Source: Saccharomycopsis crataegensis (Eukaryota; Ascomycota; Saccharomycetes; Ascoideales; Saccharomycopsidaceae). From it: a stretch of DNA of 64,000 nt. The notes beneath the pieces were generated by a model. The model ran no database searches. It was not told where the DNA came from and saw only the letters and a list, made by a program, of their open reading frames with translations. A program made the position numbers and the translations under genes. Shown in pieces: positions 49,966-60,649 of this stretch (positions are counted from its first letter, which is position 1; the number at the start of each line of letters is the position of its first letter). The stretch is from positions 186,001 to 250,000 of the forward strand of contig NW_027043828.1 in NCBI RefSeq assembly GCF_037102585.1, written 5' to 3'.

Positions 49966-51435
49966 CTATTTTATATTCCTATCTCGTATTATTTTGACTA
50001 TTTCCTGCAAATATTCTGTACTGTTTAAATCTTTTCTCATTGACGCTTTTTGCAACAGATTATTAACTCCCCAAAACAAATGGCTTTCATTTTCATACAA
50101 ATCTAAGAACTTCTCTTCCATGGGGATATTTGTGAGATCCACATTATTCAATGGATTGCTAACTTTACTTAATTCCTTCAACATAAAACACCAAAACCTT
50201 GAAGAATTTGTGTTCAGATACCCTCCACCACCGAGTAATACCACCGGAAATTGCTTCTCATTAGTTACGATATGTTTAATGATCGTGCTAACCATTCCAT
50301 CAATCGATAAATTCCATTTTTTGAAATGCTGGTCATTGAACAAACCATCAAGCCCACACTGCAAAACAATTACACAATCATTTACACCGCCAAATTCCTC
50401 AATCAACGGAGTTATGATGGATTTCACTAACTTTTCAAAGTTCCCATTAGAAAGCCCTTGTTTGAGAGGAATGTTAACACAATAGTTTTCACCATTCCCT
50501 TGACCGCGCTCTTCAACGGAGCCACAAAATGGAAAGAATAACCCAGCATCGTGATAATGGAATGATACTGTCACCACTTTGTTAGAATACTTGAACGCTT
50601 CAGCCACTCCGTCACCGTAATGAAGATCAAGGTCGATATAAATAACTTTTTTATATTTGGTGGTTCGCAAGTATTGGATCCCCAAGACAATGTCATTGAC
50701 ATAACAAAACCCGCTAGCTTTGGCTCGTTTAGCATGATGACGACCCCCGAGCCAGTTTATGGCAATTGGTTGACAATTATTAGTTGACTGCTTAACCAAC
50801 CATTTACAAGACTCGATGGTAGAGGAGGTAACGATTTTGATATAGTCAGGCAAAGTGGGGAATAATGGACAATCGTAAATTAGGCTGTATTTCTCTAAAA
50901 TTTGGTGTTTTTCATCATTTGTGGAGTAATCATTTAGATCGATGCTATTTTCTGATTCAGATGACGAAGGTTCATCTTCGGAAGATAAATCTTCTTCTGA
51001 TAACGCTAGTTTATCTTCATCCTGTTTATCTTCATCCGGTGTCTCGTTATTCATTCCCTCTTCATCTTTTTTTTGTTCATCCTCTTTAGAAGAAAGTGGT
51101 CTAGCATTTCCAATCTTTCTTATCTTTCGACAAGATTCCCATCCATCATTAATATTCCTCTTATTACCTAGTTTGTAATCATTGTAATCTTCTTCTAATT
51201 GGGGTCGACTTTTCATTAAAAACCGAATGTATTTTTTATCATGGAATGATTGGAGTAGTTTCCTGGTAACCTTTCCCCTCCTAATGGCGATCATATCACA
51301 AGATTCTTGAAGATTATACGAGGTAATCAATGAGTGAGTAATGCTTGATCTGAGTTCGTTGGACGGTAAATTGTCGGTGATCTCCAACACCTGGGGGGTT
51401 GGGTCAATTAACCCAATGACCACTGGTTTTCTCAT
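49966..51435 (-). CDS. HOS1: Class I histone deacetylase, Hos1-like
   Basis: 489 residues. The deacetylase fold has the catalytic His pair at about 233-234 (WLGGRHHAKRAKA), SGFCYVNDIVLGI, the zinc-site segment YIDLDLHYGDGV (D270, H272), CGLDGLFNDQ with the third zinc Asp, and the catalytic Tyr in GGGGYL. The GGRHH form and overall size are as in yeast Hos1, a Smc3 deacetylase. The residue after zinc ligand H272 is Tyr; class I enzymes usually have a second His there (HHGDGV). A private acidic insertion, mostly Glu/Asp/Ser, fills about residues 115-180 between the N-terminal part and the catalytic core. The start at 51435 is followed by a plausible MRKPVVIGLI first strand. Confidence 0.87.
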   Translation of the reverse strand: MRKPVVIGLIDPTPQVLEITDNLPSNELRSSITHSLITSYNLQESCDMIAIRRGKVTRKLLQSFHDKKYIRFLMKSRPQLEEDYNDYKLGNKRNINDGWESCRKIRKIGNARPLSSKEDEQKKDEEGMNNETPDEDKQDEDKLALSEEDLSSEDEPSSSESENSIDLNDYSTNDEKHQILEKYSLIYDCPLFPTLPDYIKIVTSSTIESCKWLVKQSTNNCQPIAINWLGGRHHAKRAKASGFCYVNDIVLGIQYLRTTKYKKVIYIDLDLHYGDGVAEAFKYSNKVVTVSFHYHDAGLFFPFCGSVEERGQGNGENYCVNIPLKQGLSNGNFEKLVKSIITPLIEEFGGVNDCVIVLQCGLDGLFNDQHFKKWNLSIDGMVSTIIKHIVTNEKQFPVVLLGGGGYLNTNSSRFWCFMLKELSKVSNPLNNVDLTNIPMEEKFLDLYENESHLFWGVNNLLQKASMRKDLNSTEYLQEIVKIIRDRNIK

Positions 51436-51802
51436 TGAGGCTGATATTCAATGATATTCTAAGGAAAAAAAATGGAACGAAATAAAAATCTAAAAAAAAA
51501 AAAGAAAATTATGAAAATTATAAGAACCAATAAAAAATTATGATAAAAACCACCAAGTAGTATAATAACTAACACTACAAATCTCACAATAACAGCGAAT
51601 GATTGTATATTTGTTAAGAAAAATGACTGGGAAAAAACGAAGGTACACTAGTAATACATTATAATGATAAAAGAAGCTGGTCATATAGAAAGAACAAAAA
51701 TACAAAGAAAAAGAAAATAAAATAAAATAAAATAAAATAAAATAAACAAAAAAGAAAAAAAGTTAAAAGTTTATAGCAAATGAAAAAAAAAGGCATGCCA
51801 AC
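51436..51802 (-). other. Spacer with AAAAT microsatellite
   Basis: HOS1 upstream region and CKB1 3' flank, A-rich, with about six AAAAT units at 51714-51745. No gene. Confidence 0.5.
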
Positions 51803-52597
51803 TTAATAACTCTCCTTTTTTTTCAGAGCGTAGCCACCATTACAATTATCCACAGGAATTCCATTTGCCTTCAATTTTGTTATGAGTTTTCTCTTTTGAA
51901 GTTCTCTCCATCTGTTTAACTTACTATATTCGTGCAATTCAAACCCATAGATCTTTGGACAGCACACCTCGGTGTTGTGTACCGGGACCAATTGCGGGAA
52001 AGTTTGGAAAAACATCGCTGGGAAACTGGTACCAAAGAACGCTCCATCTAGATACGAGTGTCTAGTAGACTTAGGATTGTACAAATCTTCACAGTTGGCA
52101 CAATATAATTTGACTGGGGAGTGTCCTAGCTGATCATTCATGCTCACGGGAAGTAATGGCTGTAACTGACAATAGACTCTAGGACAATAGCCAAAGTCAC
52201 CGTTCTTGTATTTCTCGTACATCTTTTGCAAACCCCTGGTGGTTATTATATATCTAGCGTGGATTAACCCGTACAAGATCCTTGCGCTATACTCCATTTC
52301 GTCCCGGTACTCCTGGTTACGCTTTTCTTGTTCATCATCGTCATCTTCTTCGCCTTCATCTTCATTGTCATTACCTCTCTCATCTTCGATGTCGCTGAGC
52401 TTGCAATTGTCGGTGATTAAATCGATGGCGAGTTGGATATTGTACACCTCGTTGTTGAGGCCTGTGAGGTTGAACCTATCGGTGATGTACTCGTAGTCGA
52501 CGTCGCAAAAGTACTCGTTGCCCTTGGTGCCCAAAAACCAGTCGATCCAGTACTCGCTGAAGTCAGACTCATCAGTAAACTCTTCACCTCCGCTCAT
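51803..52597 (-). CDS. CKB1: Casein kinase 2 regulatory (beta) subunit
   Basis: 264 residues. It starts MSGGEEFTDESD, continues YWIDWFLGTKGNEYFCDVD and has NLTGLNNEV, all signature CK2-beta segments. The zinc-binding dimerisation site is intact: CPRVYC, then CANCEDLYNPKS, with RHSYLDGAFFGTSFP following. An acidic insertion (about residues 75-92) before the YSARILYGLIHARYI helix is typical of the Ckb1 rather than the Ckb2 type. The subunit stabilises the CK2 tetramer and selects substrates in nucleus and cytosol. It is divergent from HIR2 across 222 bases. Confidence 0.92.
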   Translation of the reverse strand: MSGGEEFTDESDFSEYWIDWFLGTKGNEYFCDVDYEYITDRFNLTGLNNEVYNIQLAIDLITDNCKLSDIEDERGNDNEDEGEEDDDDEQEKRNQEYRDEMEYSARILYGLIHARYIITTRGLQKMYEKYKNGDFGYCPRVYCQLQPLLPVSMNDQLGHSPVKLYCANCEDLYNPKSTRHSYLDGAFFGTSFPAMFFQTFPQLVPVHNTEVCCPKIYGFELHEYSKLNRWRELQKRKLITKLKANGIPVDNCNGGYALKKKESY

Positions 52598-52819
52598 TCT
52601 AAATGGGTGTTAAGGATTATTCTAAAGTATAAAAAATGCCACTAAAACAGTTATTTCTGAGAGAATCAGTTGCCTTCACAATTTTTTTTTTTTTTTTTTC
52701 TTCTTCCCTTCATTCCCCAGGGCACAAAACAACAGACAAAACGGAGAAGAAGAAGAAGAAGAAGAAGGAAGAAGTTGAAGCATTGTTGTTAGAAGAAGGA
52801 GAAGGAGAATACACGCCCA
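52598..52819. promoter_or_regulatory. Divergent CKB1-HIR2 promoter
   Basis: 222 bases with a run of about 18 T (52683-52700) and a purine-rich GAAGAA tract (52744-52775). No clear TATA box; the poly(dT) tract may act as a nucleosome-free element for both genes. Confidence 0.45.
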
Positions 52820-55651
52820 ATGAGACTCTTCAGAGTAACAGGACTGGAGAAATCAGGCAAGATCCTCTCGGTGGTCATCCACCCATCGGGAAAATACCTT
52901 GCTGCTGCCACATCCAATGGCAGAGTCGAAGTATGGGACGTCTCCACTTTCAAAGCAGCAGTGACAACTAACGAAATTGCCGGGAAATTGAAACCCCTAC
53001 GGAAATTGAAGCATCATGATAAGGATTCCCAGGTCAATTGTGTACGGTTTGTGCCTGGCACCGACATTTTGGTATCGGGGGACTCTATGGGGAAAGTGTA
53101 TTGCACCACCAAACCTTGGGAAAAAACCGCGGCGTCTGAGTTACTTCTTGACTTGTATGACAATAATAACAATAATAATGATGAATTAAAACTGCTTGGA
53201 GTACCTAAGAGACAAGCTAGTGATGAGGAGGATCTTATCTCTGATATTGCGGTGACTGAGAGATTGATGGCCATCGCGTCGCTAAACAATAAAGTGATAA
53301 TTTATGATTTCCAAGACAAGAAGTTTGTGGCGTTCCTCAATGAATTCCAGGCTCCAGTAAAGAGTATGTCATTTGATTCTAATAATAACTACTTGATGGT
53401 GATCAGCAATAATAAGACCGTATACTTATATCAATACAAACTCAAACTCGTGGGAAACCTTCAGAGATTCTATATCAAGAAAGTCCTCCTGCTTTCGAAA
53501 ATCCTTCAAAGATCATTGCTCACTGCGAAATTCAGTCGATTCAATTGGTCGCCCACTGGGAATTTGGTACCAGTTCCCAACGGCTCACGAGAAATGGGTA
53601 AGAACAATGCAGGGATCACCAATAATAGCAAAAACTCCACCATCATTAACTTCAGCTCGACAAACATCAACCATACTTACTCTTTGAACAACGTGACCAT
53701 CATCGCAATGTTATCGCCTCTCAATAATTTCAAAAATATTTCCTCATTAGTAGGACACAAGTTTTCCAGTTTAGAAACCGTGAAATTCAATCCGCAATTA
53801 TTCAAGTTTACCGAGCCTGAAGACGTCAACTCCGCGCATACTGACACCAACATTCAGATCAAAAATGACCGATTCTACAGTGTGCTTGCCACTAGTGGGC
53901 TTGATAAAACCCTTGTGGTATGGTCTACCGTCATTGATAAACCGATATTTATCAGTAAAGATATTGCCACTGATACAATCTCCGAAGTGGATTGGACTCC
54001 AGACGGACTCGGGTTATTTGTGGGTTCGTGCGATGGGTCAATCATATATTTGGATTTCGATGAACTGGATATTGGTATTAGAGCCACCAAAGATCAATTG
54101 AAGTTATGTAAAAATGAGGTGCAAAAACTTATACCACAACTAGAAGATCCTCCCGAATGGAAAAAATTGCAAGATGACAACAAACCAGAAGAGGTGAAAA
54201 AAATTGAAAAAGAAGGTACACCAAGTAACCAACAGGGAGGAGGAGCCTCATCCACGGCAGATTCAAAAAGCAAAATAAACACTAGCTCTTCATTATCTAC
54301 GAATTATAAAACCCCGGTAATCACTAAAAATGGGAAGAAAAGAGTTGGAACGGTCCTTGTTTCTAATGGTGCTAGCTCCGATCCATTACTCAATAGAGCC
54401 ACCTCTAACAGTTTCCTGGTTCTGTCAACGAGTAATGAATTCGATAGACCTTCTAATACCGTGCCTAAAAAAATCATAGACAAAAAACGTTCCAGAGACT
54501 CCACTGATAGTAATAATAATAATAACGAAGACAGAAATAAAAAATCAAAACATTATGAACCAGCGGAATTTCTACGGTCAACAATCATCAATCCTGTCAC
54601 CTCATTTGCAAAATTACGTTTGGCAATCCCCAAAGTTTCGCTTGATATAAGTTTGAAATCCTCCATGAACGATTCATTGTCACTAAATATCAAAAATGGC
54701 AGCGGTAATGAACAAAAGCCAACGAGGATTTCGCTAATCACCAATGAACGCACTTTCAACTCCCATGATTTGCTAGGTGAAGATCCATTACCAGAAACAA
54801 AAGAACTTTTTGTGGACTTTGTTCCTAAATTAGTCAACGTGATTGCCGGAGGTGAAGGATTGTTTTGGGCATTGGCGTGTCTTGATGGTACGGTGATTGT
54901 TTATTCCAATGCTGGGAAACGACTCCTTCCGCCAATAATGTTGGGATGCTCGCTTAGTTTCCTCGAAAGCAAAGGAGATTACCTCTTGGCGGTGACCTCC
55001 ATTGGTGACCTCCATGTGTGGAACATAAAGGAAAAATCCTGTGTGATTCAGCCGACTAATTTATATACTCTATTTGAACCATCCAGCAAATACCAAGATG
55101 ATTTGCTTGTTAAAGGAGAAGGTCTAACGTTATGTTCTATCAGCAAACGAGGAGTGCCACTCGTGACGTTATCCAATGGTAATGGGTACTTATACGACAA
55201 AAATATGGGCAGCTGGTGTTTAATTAGTGATTCTTGGTGGGCCCTTGGGTCGAATTATTGGGATTCTAGTAGTAATATCTTTGGTGTCGATTCTGGTAAT
55301 CGATCGATATCTGAAATGCTTCCTAGTGGTGGTCCTAAAAATAAATCTAGTGTGATTACTCTTATTGAATCGAAGACTAATGAAGAAATCTTCAAAAAAC
55401 GCAGTGCTAGTATGTTGAAAAAACTCTCCAAAGTGATGTTGATGAAACATGGGTACGAGAATCTTGAAAGCAGTATCTCGTTGGCTCATCTTGAAAATCG
55501 GATCTTGATTGCCGAAACTTTACAAGAAAATCAAGAATTCAAAGAATTGTTGATGTCTTATTGTTCCAAGTTGTGTGAACTTGCATTAAAGAATAAGTTG
55601 ATCGAAGTATTTCAAGATTTATTGGGTCCGAAGAATCATGTCGAATTGAGC

Positions 55652-55684
<33 letters not shown>

Positions 55685-55867
55685 ATTGATTACATCAAAG
55701 CAAACAATAAAAAAATGAGTACCGAATGGAATCCGGAAATTTGTGGGTTGAAAAAACACGATTTGCTAAAAGATATCATTTTGGCATGCGCTGGGAATAG
55801 AGAAGTTCAAAGAATCTTGGTTTCTTATGGTAAAGCAATTGGATTACTTTCTGATGAAATTTTATAA
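52820..55867 (+). CDS. HIR2: Histone regulator Hir2, HIRA-family WD40 chaperone subunit
   Basis: 1015 residues. The N-terminal half has WD repeats (SVVIHPSGKYLAAATSNGRVEVWD, read across repeat 1; later ATSGLDKTLVVWS and WTPDGLGLFVGSCDGSI), then a linker. The C-terminal HIRA domain carries very Hir2-like text: IKNGSGNEQKPTRISL, GCSLSFLESKGDYLL, SISKRGVPLVTLSNGNGYLY and SDSWWALGSNYWDS, where yeast Hir2 has nearly the same words. The complex deposits H3-H4 outside replication and represses histone genes. It is longer than Saccharomyces Hir2 through Asn-, Ser- and Lys-rich linkers, and has a run of 10 Asp (GAT repeat, about 55653-55682) near the end. Confidence 0.92.
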
Positions 55868-56088
55868 AATATATTTATCGTACATCGATTTATGAAATTA
55901 TCATAATTTATGGATATGGCATTTTGAAATAGGGAGCTGGTTTGTTTGTTGGTTTGTTTTTTTTTCAATATTATTACTATTCTTTCTTTAATGATTGTTT
56001 TAACACGTCTCTTACAGAGTAATCAAAAAAATTTCAATTTATATTTGGTAACTTTTTAATTTTTTTATTTTGTATGTATACACACCAT
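55868..56088. terminator. Convergent HIR2-APE4 3' region
   Basis: About 220 bases, AT-rich with T runs near 55960 and 56058-56070; probable shared transcription termination zone. No gene. Confidence 0.4.
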
Positions 56089-57579
56089 TTATTCGAGATG
56101 CCCATCCACAATAATGGTAGATTCCAATTGGGAAAAGTTTTCATAATAACTTTGGAACAACTTGATCAATTTTTCAACATCATAAGAACCCCCGGTTTCT
56201 CTAATGGAATGCATCGACAAGATTGGGGCACCGATATCTAGACAACGGATCCCTAATTTGGAACAAACGATTGGACCAATAGTGGAACCACATGGACTGT
56301 CATTACGCACCACAAACAATTGTAATGGGACTTCCGCCTTTTCGGCACACTTTTTAATCAACACAATCCCTGGACTATTGGTAGCATATCTTTGGCTGGC
56401 GTTGATCTTGATAACTGGACCGCAATTCATTTGAGGTTTGTGGTTCGATTCGTAGTTTTCTTGGTAATTAGGATGGCCACTGTGGGCAACGTCAGAACTC
56501 AAGAAGAATGATTTGGCACTGGTTTCATACAAGTAAGAACCATTGGATAAGTGACCCACGGCGTCTGCATTGGCCTCGTTGCCGGTCAAAGATGATAATC
56601 TGTCCATCACCGATGGGATGAAGTTAGAATCAGCCCCTTGGGCAGACTGACTACCGATTTCTTCGTGGTCGAACATTGCCAATAAACGGATCCCTGGTTC
56701 ATTGGCCAAAGTCTTGGAGGCGTTGATAATTGCTTCAGTCCCGCAGAAGCATGAAAACAAGTTATCCAATCTTCCAGAAAACACAAACTCGTCATTGAGG
56801 CCGCCTAATGTGGACTTGTTATGGTCAAAAAGAATCAATTCAAAGTCTTCAATGTCAGAAACTTCCACACCGGCTTCTTTGGCAACGACCTTCATGAATT
56901 CTGGACTGTGTCTACTGACAAGGGAATCCAAAGCTTGGAATTCTTCATCAGACAAATCAGACCCATCGGCACAACTGTGTTCTTTTTCTTCTTGTTTTTT
57001 GAAGTTCTTAGCTCCGGTTGGGTTTTCCAAACCAGCAATAGGCACCAATTTGGTTTCCTTGTTGAATTCGAACTTAGTGTTGACCGATCTGTCCAAATGG
57101 ATCGCCAAGGTTGGGATTTGAAGAATTGGCTTATCAATCTTCACCAACTTTGGGTAACTCTTGCCATTCTTGGTGATGAAGAGTCTCCCAGCCACGGAAA
57201 AGGATCTGTCAAAGTATGAATGGAAGATCCCCCCACCATAAGTCTCACATTTCACTTGGATGAACCCATTACTGGTACCTTTACTAACTGGCTTAATACG
57301 AAGGGTTGGGGAATCGGTATGGGCTCCGATAATGGAAATCCCATTTCCTGGCAACCATTTTTGACCCACGGTGAAGGCAATGATCGAGGAGCCGTTACGG
57401 GTAACGAAATAAGAGCTCCCTTTCTTGATCAAGCCTCTCCAGTTGGTCTTTTCTGACAATTCGTTGAAACCCTTGGCTAGCAACGATTTCTTGATAGTGT
57501 CAACGGCATGATAAGGAGTTGGAGAGCTGTTGAGAAACGACACGAAGTCGTTTGCGTATTGTAATGATTTAGAGGACAT
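56089..57579 (-). CDS. APE4: Aspartyl aminopeptidase (M18 family)
   Basis: 496 residues from ATG 57579 (MSSKSLQYANDFVSFLN), the start that matches the length and opening of family members. Metal/catalytic motifs: GAHTDSPTLR (H87), a middle Asp in FSGRLDNLFSC, MFDHEEIGSQSAQG, and SSDVAHSGHPNY near the end. M18 aspartyl aminopeptidases (yeast Ape4, mammalian DNPEP) release N-terminal Asp/Glu; yeast Ape4 is cytosolic and can be carried to the vacuole. The frame stays open upstream to an in-frame ATG at 57828, giving 83 extra residues with a hydrophobic start and a basic, Ser-rich end. That could be an alternative N-terminus or simply 5' leader. Confidence 0.9.
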   Translation of the reverse strand: MSSKSLQYANDFVSFLNSSPTPYHAVDTIKKSLLAKGFNELSEKTNWRGLIKKGSSYFVTRNGSSIIAFTVGQKWLPGNGISIIGAHTDSPTLRIKPVSKGTSNGFIQVKCETYGGGIFHSYFDRSFSVAGRLFITKNGKSYPKLVKIDKPILQIPTLAIHLDRSVNTKFEFNKETKLVPIAGLENPTGAKNFKKQEEKEHSCADGSDLSDEEFQALDSLVSRHSPEFMKVVAKEAGVEVSDIEDFELILFDHNKSTLGGLNDEFVFSGRLDNLFSCFCGTEAIINASKTLANEPGIRLLAMFDHEEIGSQSAQGADSNFIPSVMDRLSSLTGNEANADAVGHLSNGSYLYETSAKSFFLSSDVAHSGHPNYQENYESNHKPQMNCGPVIKINASQRYATNSPGIVLIKKCAEKAEVPLQLFVVRNDSPCGSTIGPIVCSKLGIRCLDIGAPILSMHSIRETGGSYDVEKLIKLFQSYYENFSQLESTIIVDGHLE

Positions 57580-58049
57580 TTTCAAAGGATACCGTAGCTC
57601 TATGAGTGAATAGCTCGACTTCTTAACAATCCTGGGTTGAAAAGTGGAAGCAGAAATGACGCTAAACAACTTCTGGTGCTTTGTGGAGGGGCCGTACGAT
57701 AGGCTCACCGGGGCGGAAATCACCCTGCCTTCGATAAGTTGTTCCGTGCCGGTGGTGGGAGGAAGTGGAAAAAAAGCGAAAATCGTCACACAAAAACCAT
57801 AAGTGAACCCATCGCCAAAAAACGTCATTATTATTATTAGTGTTGGTGACCAATTGCTGTTTAACAAGGGCAATTGTATATGCGCGTGTTTTTGTTGTTA
57901 TTCATTGAAGGCTGATTGTTTGTTTGTTTGTTTTTGTTTTTGTTTTGTTCATTTGTTTGTTTGGGATAATTCATTATATTATATCAAAACAATTGCCATT
58001 TTGACATTCGTCTTTCCATCTGTATTGGTATTTCCATTTATCTCTCAAT

Positions 58050-60380
58050 ATGTCCTTACCTCATCCAGACGACTTGCAAGAAACCTGGGCCTTTATTGAA
58101 CCAAGCTTGTACAAAATTTTGGGCACAGATGATGACTCTGATGGTGTGACGCCTGATGAGTACATGTCTTCATATACTGCGGTTTACAATTATTGTGTCT
58201 CGAGATCAAAAGGTGGCAGCACCTATCGTTCCAGCACCAACTCCATCTTGTTGATTGGTTCCGAGATTTATGCGAGATTAAAGAACTTCCTTACCAACTA
58301 CGTGCTACAATTGACAAAACGTCCCGATGAAACTTTCTTGCAATTTTATGTCAGACGATGGAGAAGATACACCATTGGTGCTGGATATTTGAATAACGTG
58401 TTTGATTATATGAACCGGTACTGGGTATCCAAAGAAAGAAGCGACGGCAGAAGAGACATTTATGACGTCAATACTTTGGCGCTTTTAACTTGGAGAGAAA
58501 ACATGTTCGACATCAATTGCAACATCTTGGTGGCGGAAATCTTAGAACAAATTAGATTACACCGTTTGAAACAACAAAACTCACCAGCATTACTCACACA
58601 TTCGATCAAATCTTTTGTAATGTTGGGTATCGATATTCAGGACTTGAAAAAACCAAACTTGGGAATATACATTGATAAGTTTGAAAAACAGTATTTGATT
58701 AATACTATAGAATTCTACAATACTGAATCGAATGAGTACTTGAAGACACACAACCTTATCGATTACATGAAGCGGGCGGAGCACAGAATTGCTGATGAAA
58801 CCAGTTTTGCCACCAACTTCCTCGATGAAAGAAGTAGAAGGCCATTATTGGAAACCGTTTGCAAATCTTTGATTGAAAACCACGCACCAGTCATGTATGA
58901 AGAGTTTGAGAGACTATTACAACAAGACCAATTCTCTGATATCAACAGAATGTACTTGTTGATGCAAAAAGTCCAAAGCTCTTTGGACCCATTGGCCAGA
59001 AAGTTTGAAGGTTATATTAAGAGTGAAGGGTTGATGAAAATCGATAACATGGATATCAATGATGACAATAAAGGAGATAGACCAGTGAGAAAGGCACCAC
59101 CTAAGGTATTGGCTACCGATCAACAGAAAAAATTGTACATCAAAACTTTGATTGCGGTTTACACTAAATTCGTTTCCATTGTCGAAAAAGCATTCAATAA
59201 CGATTTATTATTTGTTAAAGCCTTGGATAATGCCTGTAGAGGTTTTATCAACAAGAACTCTGTGGCCCTGCCTCCAGGTTATAAAGGTACTTCCAAGACG
59301 CCAGAATATTTGGCGAAATATACTGATTTGTTGATGAGAAAAAATGCCAGAGAAAACGATGTGAGTAGTGACATGTCTGAAGATGATGTGATGACTATTT
59401 TCAAATTCATTACCGATAAGGATGCTTTTGAGAGTCATTACAGAAAATTGTTGGCCAAACGGTTGATTTACGGGACATCGATGTCGGTGGATACTGAAGA
59501 AAGTATCATTAGTAGATTACAAAAGGAAAACTCGGTGCAATACACTTCAAAAATGACCAAGATGTTCCAAGATATGAAGGCATCAACCGATTTGCAAGCT
59601 GCGTTTGCGCAATACGTGGAAAATAAGCCAAATAAAAAGGAAATTTTGGATGATTTTAACGTTTATGTTTTGGCAGAAACCATGTGGCCATTCTCTGCAT
59701 TCAAGCATGAATTTTCACTCCCAAAAGAATTGATGCCAACCTACGATGCGTTGGAAAGTCTTTATAATGAGAAACACACTGGTAGACAATTGAAATGGAT
59801 TTGGAACTTGTGTCGTGGGGAAATCAAGGCCAACATTTCTAAACCTGGCAAACCACCATTCATTTTGACCATGACGCTTTTCCAAATGGCGATCATTTTA
59901 CGATTCAACGAACAAGATACTTATACTTTTGCCGAATTAGTGGATATTCTTAAGTTGCCAGAAGAATATGTCAGTGGTAATTTGGCTCCATTGATCAAAT
60001 ATAAGTTGTTGAATCAATCTCCACCAGATGCCGCCAAGATTGGCGAAACTTCCACGAAATTCACGGTAGTCAAAGAATATAGATCGAAGAGAATGAGAGT
60101 GAATTTCGCCTCGAATATCAAGATTGAACAAAAGCAAGAATTGGAAGAAACCACCAAAGAAATCGAGCAAGGTAGAGAAATGTTTTTGCAAGCGTGTATT
60201 GTTAGAATCATGAAGGCAAGAAAACAATTGAAGCATGTGTTGTTGGTGAATGAAGTGATTCAACAATCGCATACCAGATTTAAGGCGCAAGTTTCCGATA
60301 TCAAGAAAGCCATTGAGAATTTGATTGAAAGAGAGTATTTGCGGAGAGTGGATTCGGATACCTATGAATATGTTGCATGA
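58050..60380 (+). CDS. CDC53: Cullin scaffold of SCF ubiquitin ligase
   Basis: 776 residues. Cullin repeats in the N-terminal half begin LQETWAFIEPSLYKIL and contain YVLQLTKRPDETFLQFYVRRW, read in two parts, and YMNRYWVSKER. These bind Skp1/F-box proteins. The cullin-homology domain has FKFITDKDAFESHYRKLLAKRL and the winged-helix part ends with IVRIMKARKQLKH, whose Lys (about 722) is the Rub1/Nedd8 site, and the C-terminal EYLRRVDSDTYEYVA. It holds the E2-binding RING protein and directs degradation of cell-cycle regulators. Closer to Cul1/Cdc53 than Cul3 or Cul4. A single in-frame CTG codon was found in the whole gene. Confidence 0.94.
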   Translation: MSLPHPDDLQETWAFIEPSLYKILGTDDDSDGVTPDEYMSSYTAVYNYCVSRSKGGSTYRSSTNSILLIGSEIYARLKNFLTNYVLQLTKRPDETFLQFYVRRWRRYTIGAGYLNNVFDYMNRYWVSKERSDGRRDIYDVNTLALLTWRENMFDINCNILVAEILEQIRLHRLKQQNSPALLTHSIKSFVMLGIDIQDLKKPNLGIYIDKFEKQYLINTIEFYNTESNEYLKTHNLIDYMKRAEHRIADETSFATNFLDERSRRPLLETVCKSLIENHAPVMYEEFERLLQQDQFSDINRMYLLMQKVQSSLDPLARKFEGYIKSEGLMKIDNMDINDDNKGDRPVRKAPPKVLATDQQKKLYIKTLIAVYTKFVSIVEKAFNNDLLFVKALDNACRGFINKNSVALPPGYKGTSKTPEYLAKYTDLLMRKNARENDVSSDMSEDDVMTIFKFITDKDAFESHYRKLLAKRLIYGTSMSVDTEESIISRLQKENSVQYTSKMTKMFQDMKASTDLQAAFAQYVENKPNKKEILDDFNVYVLAETMWPFSAFKHEFSLPKELMPTYDALESLYNEKHTGRQLKWIWNLCRGEIKANISKPGKPPFILTMTLFQMAIILRFNEQDTYTFAELVDILKLPEEYVSGNLAPLIKYKLLNQSPPDAAKIGETSTKFTVVKEYRSKRMRVNFASNIKIEQKQELEETTKEIEQGREMFLQACIVRIMKARKQLKHVLLVNEVIQQSHTRFKAQVSDIKKAIENLIEREYLRRVDSDTYEYVA

Positions 60381-60536
60381 GATAATATTTTTTTTCTTCT
60401 TTATTTTTTATTTCTTTATTATTATTATTATTATTATTATCATTTGCTAATTGTATTTTTATTAATATTATTGAATTAATTGGTTAGTTGTTGTTATTTT
60501 TTTTTTGTTTTGGAAAGATACAAATTTGAAACGTTT

Positions 60537-60606
60537 TTTTTTTTGCATTGTGTACTTTTTTTTGCATTGTGTACTTTTTTTTGTATTGTGTACTTTTTTT
60601 TGCATC
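60537..60606 (+). repeat. 19-base tandem repeat, about 3.7 copies
   Basis: Unit TTTTTTTTGCATTGTGTAC (one copy has GTATTG in place of GCATTG), ending in a partial fourth unit. Located about 160 bases after the CDC53 stop. Confidence 0.8.
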
Positions 60607-60609
60607 TAC

Positions 60610-60649
60610 CGACTTGGGCCGACGGCAGTGTGACTATCGGCCCAAGTCG
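60610..60649. repeat. Perfect 13-base inverted repeat (hairpin)
   Basis: CGACTTGGGCCGA (60610-60622) and its exact reverse complement TCGGCCCAAGTCG (60637-60649) around a 14-base loop, GC-rich in AT-rich surroundings. It could be a terminator-like hairpin or a paired CGG/CCG-type binding site for zinc-cluster factors. Confidence 0.75.
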
